Counted from the stretch's first letter, positions 10,408 through 22,208 are shown. The stretch: 64,000 bases of DNA from Brettanomyces bruxellensis (GCF_011074885.1 NC_054682.1:124001-188000); one strand, 5' to 3'. A program made the numbers and translations. Notes: a model not told the origin generated them from the letters alone.

Positions 10408-13400
10408 CTATCGTTCGAACAATTCACCCTCATTGTTTACAGCAAACAAATGTGCTCTTCCAACTTTATTTCCATCGCCATTTAATGAAAGATCAAGCTT
10501 CAACTCTAGTGATGTTACAATTCCGGACACTTTCTCTTTAGTTACTTCCTTAATTCTCCAACCATCTTCTTTTTCGAGCACAAGCTCATAGATCCTCACC
10601 GTACCATCAGAAAAACCGACACAGACCAATGCTATATTATTCCAAGGAATATTGCTTGTTTTGGAGTCTTCGGGCAAGTTAAAGTCAGAAAAACTTAAAG
10701 CTGTTGCACCAACATTCAGTTGTACTTGGCTGATCGGCTTACCATTAATTGTGAAGATCTTGAGATGATTTGATTTGTCGACAGTGGCAATATAACCGTC
10801 TTCATTTGAAATTGCAGCCAAGAATTCATTACCCGAACCGATTTTGCGGATCATTGTGTAATCTGACAAATCCCAGAGAAACACTTGACCGTTTGCACTT
10901 CTACTAAGAAGAACATGATTATAGTACGAAACAGAGATCATTTTGATAAAATCAGTATGTCCTCTGAGAACTGCGATTGGCTGCAATTGCAGACGTTTTG
11001 AATTTGCAGTTTCGGTTGAAGCAACTTGAGAATGCTGAACGGCTGATTTTTGTGAGTTTATAACTCCATCCATCGAGTCGGTTGTTAACTTATAGGCAAT
11101 CATATATCCGGCTGCAAATCCAACTATAATCACTCTATCATTTGCTATGAAATAAATTCGTGTAACCTTACTTGCCGTCAGCCGCTCAGAAAGTAGTTTA
11201 CCATTTATAAGTAGTCCATAGGAAGAAAATCTTTCGATAACTGTATCACCATATATTAAGCGTTCATTAGAGCCGACTAACCACCTTCTAGACTTAGCAT
11301 CAAACACCAATTCATACAACTTTTTCGAGGAATTATTAACCGTTGTATTCATCTTTCTAATCGGAGTATTGTCAAACGAACATTGGTCGAATTTGATATG
11401 CGGGGTTGACTTCCATTTCCTGGGGTGAGGACGATAAAATATTTGTAATGGCGTTTGGCCAAAGTTGTGAATCGTTGCAATAATGACAGCTTTTTCTCTC
11501 TCATCTTCAATCTTATCTAAATCTATCGCACCCGCATAACTAAGATGATGGAATACATTCAAAGACTGAACTGCGGCCTCACCCCTTTGCTTATATCCAA
11601 ATACAAGATCTATCCATTCAGGTAAGTGTGCTGAAACATAATCTGATTCCAGTGCTTCTCTCATTTTTTGAACAAATACGGTTGCACTGCCTTTTGCCCA
11701 CGGAGGAAGTATGACATCATTAACCGGCTCTCCTGTTTGTAGGCAACCAAAGTCAAAGCCATTCAGATTCTCGAGAAACTCCGGAAGATAGTAAAACTCA
11801 GGGATAAGTTCTCGAACATCCGAAGTATTATCCTCGGATGCACTTTTCCAAGTTTTCTGTACTGAATAAAACAACCTGTCCGCATGATCAAAATTTCCAC
11901 CTTGCAACAACAAATATGATCGAACAAATGGCTGCAAACGTATCAAATACGAAGCAACAACCATCGCAGAAGAGTAATGTGTTCCGTAATATGCCGGTGG
12001 AACATCTGGGGCCATTTCCTTGGATGCCGAATATCGCTCTCTAAATTGTTTGGCTCTTTTCTCACTTTGTGCACCCATTGGCTTTGAAAGATCTCTGTAA
12101 GAGTTAGGATCGTTTAAGTCCAAAGTTTGCGACTCATAATTAGAAAGAACAAATGGGAAAACTGGATATTGTGTTAAATCATTGAATGTGCGCCCAGCAA
12201 TTGTATTAATTAGCATGAGATAATAAAAGTTTGATAACTCACCTCTCCTCCACTTTCTTGTAATCTTAGAAAAAGCAGCGCTTGCTGAAGGTGCCGGGCC
12301 GACATTTATAAGAGCGTGAAAAAGGGTGGATCCAATACCCTTAATATTTTCATTACCGACATTGATTATTTTCTGTCTTGAAGCCAACAACATAGCCTCT
12401 TCTAGATCACTATCTTTAAGTTTGGACGTGATTCTCGCTTGCAAATCGTTAAAGAGAGAATCTCTTAGACCTTTATTTGACAATGTAACAAGAACAGAAC
12501 TTCCATCACTGAAGAAAACTTCAAGAGCAACATCCCGAAGTAAAAACTTACGTTTGGATGCGGAAATAAGTTTTGATGTTTCCCACGAGATTATTCTATG
12601 AGACAAACCGTGATTCAAGTCTACATTCTCCGTACCAAAAAGCATTTTGATATATGCATCTCTATCTGCCGCTTTCACATCAGTGATATCAACAATTTCT
12701 CCTTCGGAAGTATGAAAGTAATTCTCCACCATATAGAGATGCGTGAGTCCAATAACAAGAACTGATTCGGTCATCTCCAACCCAAGAATCCTCGTCACGT
12801 TAACAATCCGGACGATTTTATCATGGACAAAAAGACTTCGCATAATTTTCCTGTACTTATCATCTGTAAAAGTGCCCATATCAGTTTGTTCTGAAACAAA
12901 TTCATACTGTGCACCGTCGATCTGACATTCAAGGTCATTTATATTGCAAGAATCACTTGTACTAACACTATAATTATCACTAGTTTGACAATCCACAACT
13001 AATTGAGGCAAGCTATCATACTCAGAATTGTTTGCAAAGCTTTTGACAGATTTAAGTAAAAACTTATTATGCATTCTGTATCTACCTTCAGCCAAATCCA
13101 ACACCGGTCTCATTCGAAAATGTTCAATGGGTATCCTGGTAGACAACCTTTCATAGATATTCACAAAATATTTAAGATCACTCTTGTCATCTTGCACATT
13201 CTTGTAGAAGTTCTTTGACTCTGCCTCAATAATCGCTTTTAGAATAGATCTTAACTTCCATTTTTTTACAACATTTCCTTCAAGCTCAGATTCAGCTTTT
13301 CGAGTCAATACATCTAGCTTATCATAAAAACTCATTTGTTTAACATCATGATTTTCAATAGCAGAGAGAGAATCGTTGAAAGATGTATTCATAAACAATT

Positions 13401-14513
13401 TCACATCTGTGTTTGAGTATAATGAGGATTTCATATCCTCATCATTTAGGTGGATGGCTCTTTGCATTTCATCAACAGCATTATTCGGTAACCTTCCCAA
13501 AAAAACTTTCTGCAATTTTGTGAAGCAATCTAATTCTATTATAAGCATTCTCATGGAATTGGTAATTAAACTGAAAAACTCGACGTCAAGAAGTAACAGG
13601 TTTTTGAATAAAGATGCGAACACTGAATTCAACTGTGTTCCATCAAGCTTCACAAATAACATTTCTCTAAAAAGCATCAATCTGGAGCAACAAAATTTAA
13701 TAGAGTCTAACGACGAACCTGGATTCTTAATCTCATTTTCGGTACATCTAACAATAAATCGAACGTAAAACTTTCCAAACAAGTCCGAACAAACTTTATA
13801 TTCTTTCAAATTCAGTAAAGAACTTTTCCTTTCTGAAATCTTCATTAAAAACGTTCCTGCAAAATCGAAAACAAGCTTTATGTCTTGAGCATGAAAAGAT
13901 ATTGTCTCATTTTCCTGGAAGAACATGGTTAGGTGTTTCAACAATATCTTACAAATGCAATCATTCTGCATCAATGCACCATCTTCATTTATAAAAAGCT
14001 TCATATGAGTCACAAGAGAAGGGAATTCAGACATTAAAAAGGAATCACGATACTTGGATGAAAAGAAGTCCACAAATCGTTGTCCTTTTGTTATTTTGCC
14101 TGTTGCAGGACTGAGGTTATCACCAAATAATTGTTCCAAAAAAAATGCATTTATGAACTGCTCAAATGAGCTTGATATTCTAGACAACTGCGCACACTCA
14201 ATTAGACAATTCAAGCGTTTTAGTTGAAGTGATATAAGTAATAGCTCATTTGTCCAGATGGGATCATGCTTTAAGAATCCTCCTAAACTTGAAAGATTGT
14301 TATACATGACATCCAGAGTATCACAATAGATCTGAAAGAAGCTTATGCCGTCAAGAAACAGCTTATTCGAAGTCGTAAACTCATTACCCAACTTTGCTTT
14401 ATCATCAGATATCATGCGATGCAAGAATTCATCATTCCATTCAGCACAAAAGTAAGACCAGGAATTACTGATCCCATCGATCCTTTGTTCTTTTGGCAAA
14501 TAGATAGCAAAAA
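10408..14513 (-). CDS. BPH1: BEACH-domain protein Bph1, C-terminal part (frame 2)
   Basis: This is the C-terminal ~1368 residues of the Bph1/LYST family, large cytosolic proteins acting in vesicle fusion and sorting to the vacuole or cell wall. Counting from 14499: a PH-like domain at about 530-720, the BEACH domain at about 745-1030 (blocks RKWRRGELSNFYYLMLIN, GGNFDHADRLF, LPEWIDLVFGYKQRGEAA) and C-terminal WD40 repeats from about 1180 (VLRGHTDFIK, GQVFLWDLSDY). The frame has no ATG at its left end (14499 is TTG). It continues the frame of the upstream open stretch after one base is restored in a T run. The two parts add to about 2188 aa, against 2167 in S. cerevisiae Bph1. Confidence 0.9.
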
Positions 14514-16973
14514 ACCCTTGACATTTGCATTTACAGAATTTCTCAATTGGGTCATGCCAAACATTGCTGAAAAAAGAGGAATCATGATATCATTAGCATA
14601 TTTCCAATCCTTACTAAGACATAATCTCATCATAACTAATCCACCACTTCTGCTGAAAACTTCTCTTGTGTGTGAACCCAAAAGCAAAAGAATTTTTAGC
14701 AGCAATCTGAGTGCCATTTTAACCACCTTTATATCTGAGTCATCCAGTAAAATCATAATCCATTTCGCATTGACGCATCTTAAAATGTGTCTGAAGTTTT
14801 TTGAGTGGTTGCGATCAGTTGGATCATTAACTATTGTCATTATGATGTCCAACATAGAAATACCATATTCATGTTCCAATTCAGTAGATTTTGAATGATT
14901 CAAAGCATATATCACGTACAAGGAAATCAAACGGATAACATCTCCAGATGGATTGTGCATCACAAGAATCTCCAGGGAATTCTTAAGAATTGGAAGCAAA
15001 TCTTTATCCACCAACTTATACTTAAGCTCTTGTATAATCTTTCTGACTATATCGAGCTCCATTAACTTTCCCAGATTGTAAGCACAGTACTTACTGGCAT
15101 CACCAAACACAGATAATTGGAAAAGAACAAACTTGAATGTATCCTTTGTAACTTTATTAACAACACCATCGATCACTTGTGGTTGCCATATCTCAAAATC
15201 CACAATTAAAGTTTGGTAAGCCAATCCATTTGCGATAAAAGAATCATCAGGTGAGTTCTGATTATACCCAACAAATTTCAACACAGACATGAGGGTATCC
15301 ATGTCTATTAATGACTTCTTCGCCTTTAACAATGTAGCTAAAATATTATAACCAGAATTTGATTCGAACTCGGATAATGATTCGGGGCTGATATCCAGAA
15401 AAGAGAAAAGCATTCCCAATGCTTTGTTTAGATCACATGAAGTGCTTGATTCAGAAATTATTCTCAGGAATAGTCCAAATCCCCCAATTGCAAAAATATT
15501 ACTCACAATCGAAACTGGACTCCAGAATATCAATTCATGTTTAATATCTAATGATAAAATATAATCATTTTCGTGAATCGTCTTTACAATAGCACTTAAT
15601 GTTTCATTACCTGCATTTAAGTTCATACAATGGAAGTTCAAGACTAGATCATCAATATCCAACAAGTTATTGAGAATCAGCTGTAGGTCAACATTCAAAT
15701 CTGCCGAAAGCAAAACGCCCGGCTTTTCTATAATCTCTAATAGCTTAATTTCCATCTCTATCTTGGACCTTGGGTTCAACAGAGAAAGAATGTTTGTATC
15801 CTGATAGGATCCAGGATAATTAGGACCCAAGTAATAACACAACAAAACCCATTCCACTTTTTGGCATCCACTCATAAGTAATAAATTTGCAAACTCTGGA
15901 ATGACATTATCTGTATGGCCAGAGCCAATGAGCTTCACATTTATATTAGAATCCCTTGAGGAAAAAGATCCTGAGATAGATCTTCCGAGTCGAGAAATCG
16001 AATCTTGACAAGTAAATTGAATGCTTTCTGATTGAATAAACTCTCCATCTACATATAGATCAACCATAGAAGAAGATTTGCGATCCAGAGGATGTAGTAT
16101 AACACATATGTTATACAATCTTCCCAACTGAAAATCAAAAGATCCAAATTTACAGATGTGAAAGACAAATGATGAAGGGTCCTTGATTTGAAGTTTCAAA
16201 CTGGCATCATCAAATTCCAAAAGAACACGTTGCTTGCCATCAACAGAATTTAGTTCGAGCCATTCAAATGTATCAATATCTTGATTATCAACATTGCAAT
16301 AACCGGAATGAAGCTGTAACCAGGATGAAATAGTAAATCCATTAGAAAAAGCGGCACCTTTTGTTGGAAGCAAGTTAAAATCAATTGATTCTTTGTCCGA
16401 TAGAATAATAGACTTGTATCCATTACAGCTTCTTCCAAAAATCCTTGATAAAAGATCCAAAGATGAAGAGGACTCCAAGCTGGATGAATATATATCAGCA
16501 ATCTGATCAGAAGGAATTCCAAGCTCAGAAAGATATACTAACAATTCAGTTAGTGCAGCATATACCTGTTGTAGATGATTCAATTCATTCACCTTCCTGT
16601 TTAAAAGTTCGCTGACAAGAAGCCTTATAAAACTGTGCGAATAGACATAAAACCTATTGAGAGGAGAAGCCTCGAGAATTTTGGTAAGAAGAACAACTAT
16701 AAAGGAAGTAAGGCGGGGAGATGAGTGGTGAAGAAGATCAATTATCAATTGACGGAGATGATCTGAACAGTCTGCTTTAAAGAGTGGAAGTAAATGAAGG
16801 GACTGAACAAAATCTACAATCTGTGGAGTGAAATCATTGGTCGAACCAGAAATATTCGATATTGAAGATACAAGAAATGTCCTAAAATCAGATTGCTGCT
16901 TATTTGATTGTGATGACTGAAGACAGTCAAGAAACCTGTCAATAAATGGCATGTATAATTTGGCAAAGTCCAT
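14412..16973 (-). CDS. BPH1: Bph1, N-terminal part (frame 1)
   Basis: This is the N-terminal ~820 residues of the same BEACH protein, starting at ATG 16973. It is a largely helical, armadillo-like region with a concanavalin-like sandwich segment around residues 200-330 (SISSWLQLHSGY-like stretch, and LYNICVILHPLD with VDLYVDGEFIQ), the usual arrangement upstream of PH-BEACH. The frame runs on to a TGA at 14412, but homology should leave it at the T6 run at 14509-14514. Read alone it would look like a separate gene of unknown function, but order, strand and summed length argue for one gene. Confidence 0.85.
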   Translation of the reverse strand: MDFAKLYMPFIDRFLDCLQSSQSNKQQSDFRTFLVSSISNISGSTNDFTPQIVDFVQSLHLLPLFKADCSDHLRQLIIDLLHHSSPRLTSFIVVLLTKILEASPLNRFYVYSHSFIRLLVSELLNRKVNELNHLQQVYAALTELLVYLSELGIPSDQIADIYSSSLESSSSLDLLSRIFGRSCNGYKSIILSDKESIDFNLLPTKGAAFSNGFTISSWLQLHSGYCNVDNQDIDTFEWLELNSVDGKQRVLLEFDDASLKLQIKDPSSFVFHICKFGSFDFQLGRLYNICVILHPLDRKSSSMVDLYVDGEFIQSESIQFTCQDSISRLGRSISGSFSSRDSNINVKLIGSGHTDNVIPEFANLLLMSGCQKVEWVLLCYYLGPNYPGSYQDTNILSLLNPRSKIEMEIKLLEIIEKPGVLLSADLNVDLQLILNNLLDIDDLVLNFHCMNLNAGNETLSAIVKTIHENDYILSLDIKHELIFWSPVSIVSNIFAIGGFGLFLRIISESSTSCDLNKALGMLFSFLDISPESLSEFESNSGYNILATLLKAKKSLIDMDTLMSVLKFVGYNQNSPDDSFIANGLAYQTLIVDFEIWQPQVIDGVVNKVTKDTFKFVLFQLSVFGDASKYCAYNLGKLMELDIVRKIIQELKYKLVDKDLLPILKNSLEILVMHNPSGDVIRLISLYVIYALNHSKSTELEHEYGISMLDIIMTIVNDPTDRNHSKNFRHILRCVNAKWIMILLDDSDIKVVKMALRLLLKILLLLGSHTREVFSRSGGLVMMRLCLSKDWKYANDIMIPLFSAMFGMTQLRNSVNANVKGFLLSICQKNKGSMGSVIPGLTFVLNGMMNSCIA
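14509..14514 (-). other. Frame break in BPH1 at a T6 homopolymer
   Basis: On the coding strand the sequence is GGG-TTTTTT-GC. One extra T would join the N-terminal frame to the C-terminal frame without any stop. The two frames overlap here, and 88 bp of the listed overlap lies downstream. A homopolymer undercall in a draft assembly is the simplest explanation. A true mutation or -1 slippage on U-UUU-UUG is possible but less likely. Confidence 0.75.
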
Positions 16974-17786
16974 TTTAAATGTTTGATGATGGCATGACTG
17001 TACTTCAACGGGGAAGACAATGTATGGTAAGAGGAATTGAGATTTGAAGCAGCTTAATAGGCCGTAAGAAGTGTTTTGTAGAGAATATACGTGTCGATAA
17101 AATCTTAAATATTTCTTTCTATTGATAAGTGCCCATGCAGATCAAACGGGAAAATAATTGATTCAGAATGCCAATGATAAATGATAATAAAAATAGCATC
17201 AGGGGATACGAGGGACCAGGAAAAAAAAGGAGAATAGAGATCACTGCCGCTTACATATTTTATTATTGTGCTAATGCCTCATCGCTTAGTAAATAATTTT
17301 TTTTAGCTTTTCGCGAAATTTTTCCGCCGTGCTCTACATTTGATTTTTCGACGGAAACAAAATGGCAATCCATCTGTGAAAAAAAGCTTTGTGAAGCTCT
17401 ACGAAGAAGAAACCTTTAATATATTTGATTGCCTGTTAGTTTAAAAGAACGAGCAATCTTGAAAATCAAACGATAAGATAAGGAGGAAAGAATCTGGACG
17501 TTCATCTGCAACTACAGTTAATTCATCATCTGATTTCATCTTGTTGGACTATCCATATTAGAACACAACAAGAGCGCTTTTCAGACTCTTATCAGGCGGA
17601 AAGAGCATTTCTCAAAAGTAAACATCGATATTTTCCATAATCTGAAGGAAAAACCGGGAAACAAAATCTGCTATTTGTGAGTCACATCTTTCAAAGGATA
17701 TCAGTAATATCACCAACCTTGAACGCGCACACGAGCATTACAATAATACAATACTCATCCCAGAGAAAGCACCGATCCCTTATAAA
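16974..17786. other. Divergent BPH1/UBP12 intergenic region
   Basis: This is an 813-bp promoter region for two divergent genes. It is A/T-rich with a T8 run near 17299. I see no RNA gene, repeat or credible small ORF. Confidence 0.55.
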
Positions 17787-20700
17787 ATGACAAATTTTGG
17801 AGCAACTTCGAACAATGTGGTGCATATCCCAGTTGAAGACAGTATTAAAGGGGAAAACAGCGAAACAAACGTTGCAACACCAACATCAAGTCGTGAGTCA
17901 GACTCAAATGGCACCACAAACGGAAGCGAAAGCGAGACATACGTTAGTGCAGAGTCAGAAATGGAGAGTGTAGCATATAGAGAACTTTGTCAGCATAGGG
18001 AAGAAGCCAAACAATTAAAGGAAATTTCGGGAAGTAAACTTCAGGAAGGTGATGAAGTTATTGCGATTCCAGAGGAGTGGACCAACCGGTTTTACAATGA
18101 GGAATTCGACATCTCAGATGATGATATAAAGTCGGAAATTGGACCTTTATCATCGAGTAAAATCCTGGACTCAAGCAGGCTGAATTTAACGGAAGGATTT
18201 CAGTTTGTTCCAAAGGAATTATTCGAGAAACTACGGTCCTGGTACGGGTGGAAGGATGGCGACCAAGTGGTAGAAAGAAGAGTTTTTTACGATCGAAGTA
18301 AGGGGCGTTTGGATGTGGATGCTTGGCCTCTATGCATTATACCACATATTTTGACCGGTGATGCAGCTGGTATCAACCGATACAAACTTGTTAGTGCAAA
18401 GCCGTTTCTTATTTCATCTCGCAGCTCTTCGAAACACCTCAAGATTATGGTGGAGAAGAGTTTTGGCCTTTTGAAGCACAGAAACAGACATTCTTTAAGC
18501 AGTTCAACAAATACAGAGTCGGAAGGAGAGAATGATGACGCCAGAAGCGATGCTGCAAAGCACATAAAAAGCCGAATCTGGCACATCAAGATCAAAAGTG
18601 GAAGCAGAATTCCTCCGGTGCTATCTCCAGGATTTTTGAACCTGATAACAGAGCAGCAGGTGATTCGAACAGGTAAGAAATATGGAGGTAAGTCTCTCGA
18701 GGAGTGTCACATGAGTTCCGGTCACGTGCTTCTAGAAATCAAGCGTGCTGACGGATCTTATTTAATGGACACAAATGCAAGTGTGAGAGTCGGGGATGGA
18801 AAGGTTGGATTGGTGAATCTTGGAAATACGTGCTACATGAATTCGGCATTGCAGTGCATAGCTCATGTTCCAGAGTTAACATATTACTTTCTTTATGGCT
18901 TTTACAAGAAGGAAATCAATCGGGAAAATCCACTCGGCAAGAAGGGGAAGCTGGCAGAAGCTTATGCGTCTCTTATCCGGCATCTTTTTGATAAGAGGAT
19001 GCTAAATAATCAGGGATCCGGATACAGAGAGTCATTTTCGCCGAGAGATTTCAGATATACGATCGGTGTGTTTAATTCGATGTTTTCCGACTATAGGCAG
19101 CAGGACTCTCAGGAATTCCTCACCTTTCTTCTTGACGGATTGCACGAAGATTTGAATCGTGTGCTCAAGAAACCATATATTGAGAAGCCAGAACTTCCAG
19201 AGGGTAAATTTGAGAATAAAGAGGAGGTGTGCAAACTTGCGGATGATTGTTGGATTGCACATAAGAGAAGAAACGATTCCGTAATTATAGATCTGTTTGT
19301 TGGTCAGTACAAATCAACGTTGATTTGCCCGGAATGCCAACATGTCAGCCTCACTTTTGATCCGTACAATGATCTGACATTGCCGTTACCAATTACTCGG
19401 AAGTGGACGCACAAGTTAAAGATTTTACCAGAAACAGGCACCCCATACTTGCTTGAAGTAGAACTCCCCCGTTCCGCTACATTCTACGATCTAAAGGCTT
19501 ATGTTTCGAAGATGACTACTTTCCCAATGAATGAACTAATTTGCATTGAAGTGTTCCAGTCACAGGTGTACAAAAACTACGAGGACGAGGATGCAGACAC
19601 GCAGTACTTGCCAATTTACGAGTTAATCAATCCGGAGGACGACATCTGGTTTTATCATATTAAGAATGGTCCCGGTGATGCAGTTGTTCCAGTTTTTTCA
19701 ACAATAGGGCCATCTGTGGAAGCTGCAAGCACAGGAAAAGCAAAGGCGTTTGGAATACCATTTTTCATCACTTTGACCGAGGAAGAGAGAAACTCATATG
19801 GGGCTATTCGCTTAAAGCTTGAAGAACGGTACTCGCAGCTATCAACGGCTTCCTATTTCAAGGATATGAGGAAAAACTCAAAGCCACAGTATGAAGTAGG
19901 AGATTTTCCAAATCTCAGTGATGACTTCAAGGCACAATTGTTCGGATTAGACAGCGAAAACTTGACACGTGTGGTTTCCAAAGCCAATCCTGAGATACCT
20001 GGGGATTTTGGATTCTCGATCAAGCTTTTGAAAGGCCGTAAAGTGAGTGCAAGAAGAAGTTTTGGTGCAGGTTTGGGGCACCACTTTTCATACAGGCCGT
20101 TTAATTTCAACACGAGCTTTGGCAATACAAGTACGGAATCTGCAGTTGGTGACGACGAGGAAAATCTGTGGATTCCACAGACAGATGGGAACTTTGACGG
20201 TCTCAAAGATCTTCTTGATCAGTTGGACCCTATTCAGAAGGAGTTTTACGAGTATGGCGATCACCAGAAAGAGACAGACGAGCAAAGCAATGAGGATGTT
20301 GATATGAAGGAGGGAGATGAAGAAAGTGGTAGTAACATAGATCGATCACCAGACATGGATACAAACGTTGGACGATGCTTGCTCTCACCATCTAACGAAC
20401 TGCAAATGCAGACTGAAGGAAGAGAATTGTCGAAAGCGTCTTCAACAACATCGATTTTGCAGCCGGTGTCTGCCAGCTCTGAATCATCAACTGAGCAAAG
20501 AAGAGATGAGGAAGATTCGTCATCTACAGCGCCTCAATCATCGTCATCGGTACCAAATTCGTCCTCTTCTAGTTCATCATCAGCTTCATCAATAGACGAT
20601 GAGCCAATAGTCGGCAATAAGACCGCATTGGTTTGCCAGTGGGACCCGGAAATATTCGATATGTTCTTTACTGGATTATCTGATGCTGAAGTTGGTGGTG

Positions 20701-21623
20701 GCAAAGAAACTTGGACAGATCCTCGTGAAATTCCAAATGAGGAGTTGAAGAAAAGCAGGGAGGAGGAAGAGGAACGCAAAAAGAAGACAATCACTCTTGA
20801 TGACTGCTTGCAGCTCTTTTCAAGACCGGAGATTTTGGGCGAAAACGATCTTTGGTATTGTCCACATTGCCAGAAACACCAGCAGGCAACGAAGAAGATC
20901 GAGATATGGTCTGTTCCGGATGTTCTTGCGATTCATTTGAAGCGGTTTGAGTCAAGTCGAAGCTTTAGCGATAAAATCGACGCGACTGTCGAGTTTCCCA
21001 TCGAGGGTTTGGACATGTCGAAGTATGTGGCGAGTGAAAAAACGCACCAGGCTATGGTTTACGATCTTTGTGCCGTTGACAATCACTTTGGTGGAATAGG
21101 TGGTGGACACTATACAGCGTACGTGAGGAATTTTGTTGATGGTGAATGGTACTACTATGATGATTCACGGGTTTCTCCGGCAGACCCACTTGATGCGATT
21201 AGGGGCAGTGCCTATCTTTTATTTTACAGGAGAAGGTCATCGGAAGCCTTGGGTGGCGATTTTTTGAAGCAGATGTATGCGGAGATTCTGAAAGAGAGAG
21301 AAGAGCAAAAGAAAGCTGCCGAGAAGATTATTCAAGAAGAAGAAGCCGGCGATGTGGTGGAGGAGCGGGAAAATGACACAGGGAAGGTAAAAGCGCAGAA
21401 TGAGGACGGAGTTGAGTCAGTTGAAATGGCCGATGGCAGAAAGTCCGACGATTCGTTACCGAAAAGAAGACGCAAGATGAACGCAGCAACGATTGGCTCA
21501 ATTACAATGGCAAGAACAGGTACTGGAGAATCTCCCATGAGTGATAAAGAGGACGCGATGTCTACAGTCAGTTCTATGGCCAATGCACCAAACGGAGACG
21601 AAATACTATCTGATGCATTGTAG
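17787..21623 (+). CDS. UBP12: Ubiquitin C-terminal hydrolase of the Ubp12/USP15 type
   Basis: This cysteine deubiquitinase is 1278 aa (S. cerevisiae Ubp12, 1254 aa). Residues ~55-220 form a DUSP domain (EEWTNRFYNEEF, WPLCIIPHILTGD). The USP catalytic domain starts near residue 340 with the Cys box GLVNLGNTCYMNSALQCIA (nucleophile about Cys349) and ends with the His box GGGHYTAYVRNF (His about 1108) and YYYDDSRVSP. It is interrupted by a ~300-residue insert that ends in an acidic and Ser-rich low-complexity stretch, as in family members. CPEC and CPHC pairs (ICPECQH, YCPHCQK) form the zinc-binding finger. The C-terminus after ~1155 is charged and probably disordered. Confidence 0.95.
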   Translation: MTNFGATSNNVVHIPVEDSIKGENSETNVATPTSSRESDSNGTTNGSESETYVSAESEMESVAYRELCQHREEAKQLKEISGSKLQEGDEVIAIPEEWTNRFYNEEFDISDDDIKSEIGPLSSSKILDSSRLNLTEGFQFVPKELFEKLRSWYGWKDGDQVVERRVFYDRSKGRLDVDAWPLCIIPHILTGDAAGINRYKLVSAKPFLISSRSSSKHLKIMVEKSFGLLKHRNRHSLSSSTNTESEGENDDARSDAAKHIKSRIWHIKIKSGSRIPPVLSPGFLNLITEQQVIRTGKKYGGKSLEECHMSSGHVLLEIKRADGSYLMDTNASVRVGDGKVGLVNLGNTCYMNSALQCIAHVPELTYYFLYGFYKKEINRENPLGKKGKLAEAYASLIRHLFDKRMLNNQGSGYRESFSPRDFRYTIGVFNSMFSDYRQQDSQEFLTFLLDGLHEDLNRVLKKPYIEKPELPEGKFENKEEVCKLADDCWIAHKRRNDSVIIDLFVGQYKSTLICPECQHVSLTFDPYNDLTLPLPITRKWTHKLKILPETGTPYLLEVELPRSATFYDLKAYVSKMTTFPMNELICIEVFQSQVYKNYEDEDADTQYLPIYELINPEDDIWFYHIKNGPGDAVVPVFSTIGPSVEAASTGKAKAFGIPFFITLTEEERNSYGAIRLKLEERYSQLSTASYFKDMRKNSKPQYEVGDFPNLSDDFKAQLFGLDSENLTRVVSKANPEIPGDFGFSIKLLKGRKVSARRSFGAGLGHHFSYRPFNFNTSFGNTSTESAVGDDEENLWIPQTDGNFDGLKDLLDQLDPIQKEFYEYGDHQKETDEQSNEDVDMKEGDEESGSNIDRSPDMDTNVGRCLLSPSNELQMQTEGRELSKASSTTSILQPVSASSESSTEQRRDEEDSSSTAPQSSSSVPNSSSSSSSSASSIDDEPIVGNKTALVCQWDPEIFDMFFTGLSDAEVGGGKETWTDPREIPNEELKKSREEEEERKKKTITLDDCLQLFSRPEILGENDLWYCPHCQKHQQATKKIEIWSVPDVLAIHLKRFESSRSFSDKIDATVEFPIEGLDMSKYVASEKTHQAMVYDLCAVDNHFGGIGGGHYTAYVRNFVDGEWYYYDDSRVSPADPLDAIRGSAYLLFYRRRSSEALGGDFLKQMYAEILKEREEQKKAAEKIIQEEEAGDVVEERENDTGKVKAQNEDGVESVEMADGRKSDDSLPKRRRKMNAATIGSITMARTGTGESPMSDKEDAMSTVSSMANAPNGDEILSDAL

Positions 21624-21977
21624 AACTAAGGTTTCAAGTATATAAAGTGGTGAAACTGTGTGAAAACGGCACTAAGTTTGGACGATTGAGCGATCTAATA
21701 GGATTTGGGATTACCGTCAGCCTATCTTAGTTTTTTAATTCTCGATTTTCGATTTTCAAACGTCATTTTTCAAACTTCCGTGCCTCTCGACTCCACTCAA
21801 TACAACTGTGATAAAGTGAACGCATGATATAATTGAAACCTCATGATAAATAGNGATGAATAGATAAATTTATACACGACTGAAACTTTACGATAAAGAA
21901 GTCAGAAAAAAATATGAAAAAAATTCAAAAAATTATTGTAAGAAGCCGAGCTAATTAGCAAGAATAATAAGATTTCA

Positions 21978-22020
21978 CGCGGGTGATGCCGGAATGAGGG
22001 AGGAGTCCGTGTCACCCGCG
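21978..22020. promoter_or_regulatory. Inverted repeat CGCGGGTGA/TCACCCGCG upstream of ADE13
   Basis: Two perfect 9-bp arms, 21978-21986 and 22012-22020, are separated by 25 bp. Each contains CGGGTGA/TCACCCG, one base away from the yeast Reb1 core CGGGTAA/TTACCCG. Placement about 60 bp before the TATA box suggests a factor-bound upstream element. Assignment to Reb1 is inference. Confidence 0.45.
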
Positions 22021-22082
22021 CTATAATGGAGACTCGACTTTTTTTCACTCGGCAATAGATTGAGATGAAAAAAAAGACTAGA

Positions 22083-22090
22083 TATAAAAG
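22083..22090 (+). promoter_or_regulatory. TATA box of ADE13
   Basis: TATAAAAG lies 119 bp upstream of the chosen ATG at 22209, a normal yeast spacing. It supports that ATG over the in-frame ATG at 22065. Confidence 0.5.
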
Positions 22091-22208
22091 TAGAGCCGTA
22101 CCCTTGATACTCTTTTCTTCCCACAAGCTAAACCTCGGGCAAAAGACCAGTACAACTTTCCTCCAGTTTAAGTATAAGACGCGAACCAGATCAGCAAGAA
22201 TATACACA

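Larger units (their letters stand above)
21624..22208. other. UBP12-ADE13 intergenic region
   Basis: This holds the ADE13 promoter. A TATA box TATAAAAG lies at 22083-22090, and a 9-bp inverted repeat CGCGGGTGA...TCACCCGCG lies about 190-230 bp upstream of the ATG. An in-frame upstream ATG at 22065 precedes the TATA box and is probably not transcribed. One undetermined base is at 21854. Confidence 0.6.

Noticed and set aside
22065..22208. 48-residue basic N-terminal extension of Ade13 as a targeting signal
   Set aside because: Its ATG lies upstream of the TATA box (22083-22090), and the downstream ATG gives the family length and start.
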